This document shows, piece by piece, positions 56,552-64,000 of a stretch of DNA of 64,000 bases. The DNA is taken from assembly GCA_037176725.1 (NCBI GenBank), contig JAZBRS010000060.1, positions 57,998,001 to 58,062,000 of the forward strand, in the 5' to 3' direction. The notes below the pieces were generated by a model, which was not told the DNA's origin, made no database searches, and saw nothing but the letters and a program-made list of their open reading frames with translations. The stretch's first letter is position 1; each line of letters begins with the position of its first letter. This DNA is from Posidonia oceanica. Lineage: Eukaryota; Streptophyta; Magnoliopsida; Alismatales; Posidoniaceae. Both the position numbers and the translations under genes were made by a program.

Positions 56552-57148
56552 GTTGTACTACTACTACTTGTGCATGTTGTGCTGCTGTGGGTGCATGTTG
56601 TACTACTACTGCTTGTGCATGTTGTGCTGCTGCGGGTGCATGTTGTACTACTATTGCTTGTGCATGTTGTGCTGCTGCGGATGCATGTTGTATGCCACTG
56701 GTGCATGTTGTACTGCATGTTGTTCTACTGCTAGTGCATGTTGTACTGTTGCTGCTTGCGGTGCTACTGGTGCTGTTTGTGGTGCTGATGCTGTTGGTAT
56801 CTGCTGCACTGTTACATCTGCATGCACTAGCGTGCTTGCCAGGGATATATCAGGCTAGCAGCTAATCAGGGTACTGCCGCCTACTGCATTGTCTAAGTGT
56901 GGCATACACTACACGAACCATCGAGACTCACCCCCTGGCTGCAGGGTGATTAACTCATCTGGTCTGACGGGTGCCTTGAGCGCTAGATCTTCCTCTAGGA
57001 CCATGATAGAGGGATCCATGGCCATGGCCTTCCCCTTTTTCTGTGCTGTCTCATGCTCTGCCACGTCTTGCGCCAGCGACGCGAGCTGCTCCTGGAATAA
57101 CTGCTCCAAGTCCCGCATTGAGAAATCAATCTGAGCATCTGCAGCCAC
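56552..57148 (-). pseudogene. Protease-RT linker of element C, 3'-truncated
   Basis: Read on the minus strand this matches 37530-38230 of element E: DAQIDFSMRDLEQLFQEQLA near 57130, AMAMDPSIMVLEEDLALKA, then QHAP/QHAQ repeats. The element ends at 56552 against the 3' LTR of E; RT, RNase H and integrase of C are not in the window. Its CAG codon in LFQEQLASLAQ shows the original state of the TAG at 37564 in E. Confidence 0.8.
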
Positions 57149-59206
57149 TCCTACCTCCTCATCCGAGGGTGAGTCGACGTAGTAAGCGACTGCCGGGCTT
57201 GCGGCCAGCCTTGGCTCGACTGCTGGACTTTCTGCTGCCTAGGGCATCTGTTTTGTTGCTGCTGGATAGGCTGCCAGGATCACTGCTGCTGCTGGCGGGG
57301 AGGCACAACTGCTATTCTACGGGGCCAATGGCTGGGCTGCCATGCTTGGGGATGAAGCGCCGGTGCCCGTGGGTGACAGTGGTGGTCTCTCGGTAGCAGC
57401 GGTGAGAATCTTCCACATAGCAAGATCTACTAAAGTTGACAGCGGTATGCCTGACAGAGCTGCCTGGCTTGCTTGTCACGCTGTTGATAATGCGGGCTGA
57501 GTCACGCTGTCACTTGATCCGACTGACTGTGCCGCCGGAGAAGGTGATTTCCATGCGGGTGCGGCTGCAGCCACAGGCTGACTGCTGGATAACGCCGGCG
57601 GGGGTGCTTCTGATTCTGGCGCTGCAGCTGTGACTATTGGCGACTTTGGTAATGCTGCAGGAAGAGGGGAAACTGTCAGCCCTGCCCTAGGGTTTGCTAA
57701 TTCTACTGCTTCAGTAGTTAGTGCCGAGCAAACCGACCAAGACATTGCCATGCTGAGCTGATCCTTACTGCTGGTTGGGGCTGCCTCAATTATGCCAGAC
57801 TCCTCCTCGTCTGAGTAGTAGTCCTTGACGCAGACCCATTCTTCCTCCGACAGCTGAGAGCTTTGGCATGGCGCCTGCTGCGCTGGCGCTTCACTGCTGT
57901 TTGAATCCAGGATACCTGCACTGGTGAAGTTAGTGAGGTCCTGTGGGATAGCCATCCTCTGATCCTTGGGCAGCAAGCATCTGTCTTTGCTGGACTGTAA
58001 GTCATATTCGAGGCCTTCAGAATCTCTTCGCTCTGCTGCTCTGATCGGCTCAGCGATTCCCTGGCCGTATCGCCCGAGTGGCGTTCCCTTGACATAGCCC
58101 CACCTATGACAGACGTTTTCGACCATCCGGAAGGGGTTACTGTGAACAGCAAAGGAGTTGACACGTTCAAGATCAGGTACAAAGCTAACCGGCTCACACC
58201 GATTAACTCGATACAAGGCAGCTGAAAGTTCACGGTCAAAAGGGATAGTATGCGAAGAGATGGGTGCAACCGCCTCGATCTGCTCCTTCTCGAAGTTTTC
58301 CGCCATTACAACGATAACATCGTCGCCGTGGCAGAACTTGATCATGCGGTGGAGGGTCGAGGGGATGACCTGATGCTTGTGGAGCTAAGGGCGCCCATGC
58401 AGGAAATTAAAGTTAGGCTCCAAGTCAACAATGTAGAATTCCACATCGAAGGTGACCGGGCCAATGATAAGAGGAATAATTAGAATCCCTAGAGCGTCAT
58501 GGTGAGTATTGTCAAAAGCTATCATTCACTTTATTGCCGGAGTGATATCCTCGGCTTTGAATCCGAGCCTGGTTGTAGTGTGCAACGGACAGACTTTAAG
58601 GCCTGACCCGTTATCAACCAGCGATAGGGGAATGCGAAAGTTTTTGTATTGCACCATGACAAACAAGGGTTGGTTATGATTAATTCCCGCCGGAGGCAGC
58701 TCATCGCTTGTGAAAGAGATGATCTAAGGCTCCGCGATGATGCCAACCATGCTCTCCAGGGCTGTGAGTTCTATGGCTTGGGACACACGGGCAGCTTGGA
58801 ACACTCGGAGAAAAGTCTCACGGTGTTCGAAAGAGGAGTGTATAAGGTCCCAAATGGAAATATCGGCTTTAACCCTCCTGAGCTGGGAAGTAATGTCGAT
58901 TTTGTGGTGTGGCTTTCTGATAATAGGAGGAGATGCTTTGGGGGTTGGCTCTACCGAGCTAGGTGCAGGGGGTTGGCTTAATGCTGGGGGAGCTGCGAGT
59001 TGGCTAACTGGTAGGGGTGCTGCTGGCAGGCTTGCTGGTGGAGGTGCAGCGGGTGGTGGACGGCTGGGCCTTACCACCGGTGCTGCGGGCTGGTATACCC
59101 TCCCCGATCGCATGACTTCTGCGCACGTTTTTGTGGCATAGTTGTAGGGCACGCGATGGGGGTCCCAGGTTAATTTAATAACTGTTGGGGCCTGTGCTGC
59201 GAGCAC
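57149..59206 (-). pseudogene. Protease region of element C, broken
   Basis: Same protein as in B and E. The upstream half is damaged (TTG-for-CTG type changes, TAA near 58386 and frameshifts around 58540-58760). The part from 58345 to 57476 is open for 289 codons: MIKFCHGDDVIVVMAENFEK, GYVKGTPLGRYGQGIAEPIR, then the Ala/Pro/Ser-rich linker. The active-site DNGS region lies near 58600-58630 in a shifted frame. Confidence 0.8.
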
Positions 59207-61819
59207 AAGAGGGGCTACCGGAGGGTTGGCTGGGTGATAGGTCGAAGGGTACTGGTGCTGGTAGGTTGTTGGGGGCCCTAGCTAAGACCTAGCTAACAAG
59301 CTGACTGAGGGTCTACCTAAATAGGAGGCAGGGATTTGGGCTTGCGGTCTGGCTTGAAGGTATACAGGGGCAGGGGCCTGAGGATGCATGGTAGGGCGAG
59401 CGGTGGAGCACCCCGGCCTGGTACGCGGTCGGATCATATGGACTCCCGACTCGGAGCCGGCAATGGCCGCACGATAAAGAGCTAAAGGAAAGACTCTGAG
59501 ACATCATGAATGAGCTCGGAGCGGACTACCACAAACGTAGCAGGCCCGGAGGGGGAGAGAGAATAAATTCCCGAGGTCCCCGTGCCTTCCGGATTGGGAT
59601 GCTCTGGGAAGGGGCTGGTGGACGATGCTGGGATGAGGGGGTGCTAATGCTTGTATAGGGGTTGATGCTGATGAAGAGACAGATGAAGGTGCCTCGTGCA
59701 GGTGGATCGAAATCGTTCCCGATTCGATCAGGTTCTGGATGGCGTCCCGCAAAGTGAGGCAATTATTCATCGAGTGCCCTACGGCTCGATGAAAGTCACA
59801 AAAAAGGTGCGCCTTATGCCAATGCGGAAGTGGATTTGGCAACAGGCGAGCCTCGGGAAACCTCAGAAATGTCGCAACCTTGGGGAGGACGGCGCTTAAC
59901 GGCTCCACCAGTGGGGTGAATTGACGCTGTGGTCGCCTTTGCCCCTGGGGCTGCGCTTACTGGGCCGGTGCGGCAGGATACACCGGTTGGGCAGTGGTAG
60001 TGATTTGTGGTGTGGGAGGTGCTCTAGGTGCTGGTGCGTATACTACTTAATACGGGGGAGGCCGAACTGCCAGCTGAACAGGCACGGGCACGGGGTCGAC
60101 GTAGGCAACAGCAGGTTTCAGCGAGTCCTTCTTCTTGGGCCGGCTGTTGGTGGTACCACTGCTGTTGCTGCTGGTGTTGCTGCTAGTGTTGTTGCTGTTG
60201 CTGCTGGTGGTGGCTTGCTTGGCAAACGCAGAGAGCACCAGGAAGTTGCCACTCCGTAGCGAACTCTCCACGCGGGTGCCAGCCCGAATCAATGCAGTGA
60301 AGGTTGTGACAGGCTGAATGCTGAGCAGAGCCCCGACAGTGGGCTGTGCACCCCCGATCACAATCTCGAGGGACTCCTCATTAGAGGGTCCGTCTCGAAC
60401 CTGCGAAGCGAGTGCACGCCAGCGGCCGACATACTCCCCGAACGGCTCACCGGGGTTCTGCTTTAATGCAACTAGGTCCGCGTGCTTAGGGACCAGGTCC
60501 AGGTTGAAGGAATATTGTCCCAGGAACGCTTGGCTGAGGTCGTTCCACGTCTTGATGCTGGCCATATCAAGTGAGGTGAACCACTTGAGCACAGGGCCAC
60601 TTAGACTTTTCTGGAACAAGCGGATTAGCAACCTCTCGTCAGCCTGGAGTTGAGCGAGATCTCCGCAGTACGCCTTCAGATGTGCTATAGGACAGCCTCT
60701 ACCATTATATTTTTCAAATATCAGGATACAGAACTTTGGTGGGAGCACCGCCTCTGGGAAGTAACAGAGGTCCCGGAACTGGTAAGACTGGTGGTCTGTA
60801 CCCTGCACTTGTCGAAGTGCTTTCTCCAGAACGGCGAACCTGTCGTCGTTGGATTCTGGAGCTGCTGCCAAAGGAGGTGGTACAGCAGGGGCAGGGGCCA
60901 CATACGCTGCATAGGACGCACCAAGGTGCTCCTCTGGGTCAACCATCACATCGCCTGGTGGAGTGACGGGAAGGGTGGCATATCTGTGCGGGTGTGTTGT
61001 GTGTGCTGGCATGTATGCAAGGGTAGGGTATTGCTGATGCAGGGGGTATGAATAACTAGCATGCTGAGTAATAGGTGATGCAGAGTGCTGGAGCATCAGC
61101 TGCTACACTGGCACGGTGCCGGGCTGCGGGCCAGAGGGATACTGCGCTCCGATCAGTCCCAAGGACTGACCACCAGGTGCTAGAGGAGGATGCTGTGCAG
61201 GGTGTTGTGCATATGCAGGAGGCGGAAGCTAGGCCCTCATCGCCTGAGCAGTGAGTAGCTGAGGCGATGGTCTAGGCAGGGGAGCAGAGGGGAATGCCTG
61301 CGACACGAGAGCAGGTCGCAGCGGAGCCTTGGGAGCAGCAGGAGTAAATGAAGTGCGAAGAGATAGAGCCATGCCCTGCAGTCGCTAGGCAGTCTCCATC
61401 CACTACTGATACTGCATCTCAGGGGACCCGTCAGTAGGTATGCTGAGTTATAGGATCGGCGGGGGACCAGAATCAAGCGGTTGGGACACAGATTGTCCAA
61501 AGGGCGGAGGTCCTAAGGTGAGATTTGCCGCAGCAGGGTGGGTGTCAAATGTGACCTTACCCTGGGGAGGAGGAGTCAGCGGTGTCTCCGGAGCGCGAGC
61601 GGCGGTTACCAAGACAGTCTCGACAACTGGGTCCGGCGGAGCCTGCCACTGCCCCGAAGAATAAGAGGGAGGCAGCTGTACCAGAGAAGGAGACGCTGGC
61701 ACAAAGGGGGTCAATGAGGGAACCGAAGGGACCAAAAGAGGGGCCGTCTCCGGGGCAACAGGGACCTGGGAGTCACCAACAAACTGGGCCTTCGCTGGTC
61801 GAGAATGGGTGATCATAGG
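59207..61819 (-). pseudogene. Gag of element C, broken
   Basis: Three open pieces (61816-61448, 61096-60047, 59908-59504) with stops between them. The N-terminal part is Pro/Ala/Gln-rich. The capsid-like domain is intact in the middle piece (FEKYNGRGCPIAHLKAYCGD, LIRLFQKSLSGPVLKWFTSL, FGEYVGRWRALASQV). The zinc knuckle CDFHRAVGHSMNNC is in the last piece. It is the least damaged gag of its family here, and the best reference for B and E. Confidence 0.87.
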
Positions 61820-62949
61820 GCTACGAGTGGGGGCAAGAGGGTGAATCCTAGGCAGAGCTATGTTCGCTAAGGCGAAGTAGCTCGGAAGGGGGGATGATCG
61901 GAAGTAGGGGTCGTAGTAGGGGCGTCAGTAAAAGAAGGCACTGAAGCTCCAGCTAAGGAACTCACTGACTGACCTCTGCGCGAAAGGCAAACAAACAATA
62001 AGGGATCAGAACCCGAAAGTAAAAATGCGAAGGCTTTAATGTATGATATGAATGCAGATGTATGCTTTCTAGCATGCACTCCCTCACCAATCTAGGGTGT
62101 CCTAGTAGGCAGTCTACTTCGGACGCTCATGGGTGTACGGGTCGCTGACTTAGGCTAGAAAAAGCAGGTCCCACATCTTAAACTCGGCCCAAAGCTCAGG
62201 TGGTGACGTAGTGGTGTGTAGGTGGCCTTAACCCTGCCAGAAGCATGGGTGGTACCCTCTACTAACACCGACGCGACCCCCTGACAAGGGGTACAGACCG
62301 ATCTACTTACACCATGCCAAAGCGTTGGGGGCAAGAGACCGGGACTATCCTTCTCAGACTATAGGTGGACTCAGATGAGAAGATTGCATGCCCTATATGA
62401 TGCTTTATGCAAATGCTTCGCGTTTTATCTTGCGCATTTTATTAACTCAAGGGGGTGCAGTGTGTTGCAGTCTCTAGTTGCTCCTAGAAGTTCTTTTTAC
62501 TTGCTATTTTTAATTAGCCATGGGGGAAGCAATCAGTCTCTAATTGTCCTTAGGCTTAATGCAAAAAGGGGAAGAAAATCACTCAAACATGGAAAGCAAG
62601 CAACACACATCATTGCAAAAGCCATGGGCATGGCATGTGTATGTGTGTGTGAGCATGATAGTGAAGGAGAAACACTCATCATAGCAAAAGGCAAATATGC
62701 ATAGCATGTGCAGGTGCAGTGGCATTGCATTGGTGTGAAAGGAAGCATTCATCATTCAAAAGGCATGCATGGTGTGCAAAGCAAGTATTTAGGCATGTGA
62801 TGCAGGTAAATAAAGCAGCACAAGCAATCATGGCATAAAGCAGGTAAATAAACAAGCAAGCAGGTAAGCAAGTAAGGCAAGCGGAAGCAAAAGGCAAGCA
62901 AAACAAGAAGCAAGCGGCGAGAAGGCCAAGACGAAAGCCGGAGTACTGC
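61820..62949 (-). other. Untranslated leader of element C
   Basis: Matches the leader of B almost base for base by eye. No ORF is supported. Confidence 0.7.
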
Positions 62950-62967
62950 TCCCCAACAGAGTCACCA
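62950..62967 (-). promoter_or_regulatory. Decayed primer-binding site of element C
   Basis: The minus strand reads TGGTGACTCTGTTGGGGA. It differs from the PBS of B only by C-to-T at the two CpG positions, as expected from methylated-cytosine decay, and would pair less well with tRNA-Arg. Confidence 0.85.
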
Positions 62968-62968
62968 T

Positions 62969-64000
62969 TGTAGTAATCCTGAATTCTGATCGTCCATGCA
63001 CGATACCAAAGCTCGCGTGCACCGATCAAAATAGGCTCACTATATGCAGCAGGATTCGAGGGAAGAAACTTAACTCGAAAATGCTGGCAAAAGAAAAGAA
63101 AAGATGATAAGACAAATCAGAGTCGCCACCAGGTCTATTGAATTGGAAGACAGGGAAAATCGAGGGTAAAGCATGAAAAGACATGCAAAACTGGATGCAA
63201 AGAGGGGGCAAAGGGATGCAATGCAATGCTAAGCTATGCTATGCCATGCTATGACTCATGCCTAGGATAAAGGAAAGGTCGATGCGAGCCAAGAGAAAGG
63301 GCAAGGACTCCTATTACGCACGGGGAAGGTGTTAGGCACCCCCGATACGTCCGTGAGTCGGTCTTTCTTAGGCAATCTCGCGCTAATGCAGGGAAATGCT
63401 AGCCTAATGCCTAAATGCCATGAATGTCTACCTGCTATGCATGGGAAATAATCGTGCCATCTATGTGCTCAGCAACACTGCTAGTGTTCCGAACTGGGTG
63501 GACCCAGGTTCGTGAGAACACCTAGGCAGTAAGCATCACAACCCTAAATGCAGATGTTGGCGATAAAGCAAAACTGCAGGGAAAACCAAGCATTGCAAAC
63601 GACATGCAAGCGATAAAGCAAAGCAGGTGTGGAAAACAGTGCGAAATGCGGAAAACAATAAAAGGCACGAAAAACGATGCAAGGCACAAAAAACAAGGCA
63701 AAGGAGCGGAAAACGATGCAAAGCGTGGAAAATGATGCAAGACGCGGAAAACGAGGTGAAAGCGAGGTGCAAAACTAGAACAAGGGTTAGGCAGCATCCA
63801 TAGGGGTTGCAGTAAGCATTAGAAGCAATAAAACGCAGAAAACGGCGAGCGAAGCAAAATCGGCATTTTAAAACTAAGTCTGGCCAACTGCAAGCGTTGG
63901 ACGCTGCCATTGCTAACGTCCAACACCTGCTGGAGGCAAACAGCATGCAGTTTTTAGAAAACAATGCATTCTAGCTATATGGATGCAATACAGATGCATG
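62969..64000 (-). mobile_element. 5' LTR of element C, 3' end part, continues past the window
   Basis: Minus-strand end GGATTACTACA at 62969, next to the PBS. Contains the PBS-like site 63117-63128, the shared block 63255-63555, the GCA/TTTT-rich repeat 63620-63760 and the first hairpin of the 29-bp type at 63895-63925. About 2.4 kb more LTR is expected to the right. Confidence 0.88.

Noticed and set aside
1..64000. Host single-copy genes, rRNA or tRNA genes
   Set aside because: Every conserved protein segment found belongs to the retroelements or their extra ORFs. The tRNA-Arg matches are only primer-binding sites of 12-18 bases.

Overview
The window is plant nuclear DNA from a heterochromatic, repeat-filled region. 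It is a nest of decayed Ty3/gypsy LTR retrotransposons of the Tat/Ogre type. I see no host single-copy gene, rRNA, tRNA or CRISPR array. The plant assignment rests on gag-protease-RT-RNaseH-second RNaseH-integrase order, 3-6 kb LTRs, primer-binding sites matching the 3' end of tRNA-Arg, spliceosomal GT-AG introns, and extra ORFs of two plant-only families (plant mobile domain, PMD, and DUF7745). The long LTRs and tRNA-Arg priming resemble Ogre-type elements, but the species cannot be read from the sequence. Letters A, B, C, E, F, G, H are my own labels for the element copies.

Layout. (1) Element A, minus strand, 1-16398: 5' LTR 14518-16398, PBS, leader, gag, two retropepsin-like domains with a G-patch, a 159-bp coding repeat, RT, two RNase H domains and integrase. 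Downstream, on the opposite strand, lies an intron-containing PMD/coiled-coil pseudogene (547-3386). The 3' LTR lies left of the window. (2) Element H, plus strand, 16399-26043: an integrase remnant, a DUF7745 ORF and a short hairpin array, split by solo LTR G (18103-23731, 5,629 bp, TSD GCACC). A is inserted in H's integrase. (3) Element B, minus strand, 26044-35281: gag and protease, PBS and a complete 3,391-bp LTR. It is truncated before RT and fused to H. (4) Element E, plus strand, 35282-56551: end of gag, protease, RT, two RNase H domains, integrase, DUF7745 ORF, a 1.7-kb hairpin array, polypurine tract and 3' LTR. That LTR is split by solo LTR F (50452-56267, 5,816 bp, minus strand, TSD ATAGC). 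(5) Element C, minus strand, 56552-64000: truncated protease-linker, protease, gag, leader, a mutated PBS and the start of its LTR. B, C, E and H are copies of one family. F and G are a second family and A is a third.

None of the elements can move by itself. All polyproteins carry stops and frameshifts. In E most of the nonsense codons are TAG where a sister copy or the family consensus has CAG or TGG, as expected from C-to-T decay at methylated CHG sites.

The most unusual signal is structural. All three families carry arrays of short hairpins in non-coding DNA. These are the 45.2-46.9 kb array of E (also in H), whose stems change on both sides while staying paired; the 29-bp GTTGGACGC/GCGTCCAAC hairpins of the B/C/E LTRs; and the TAGTCGCC/GGCGACTA hairpins in the U3 of A, which reuse the core of the primer-binding site. 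In addition, every B/C/E/F/G LTR carries a second PBS-like 12-mer inside the LTR, about 120-160 nt before its end.
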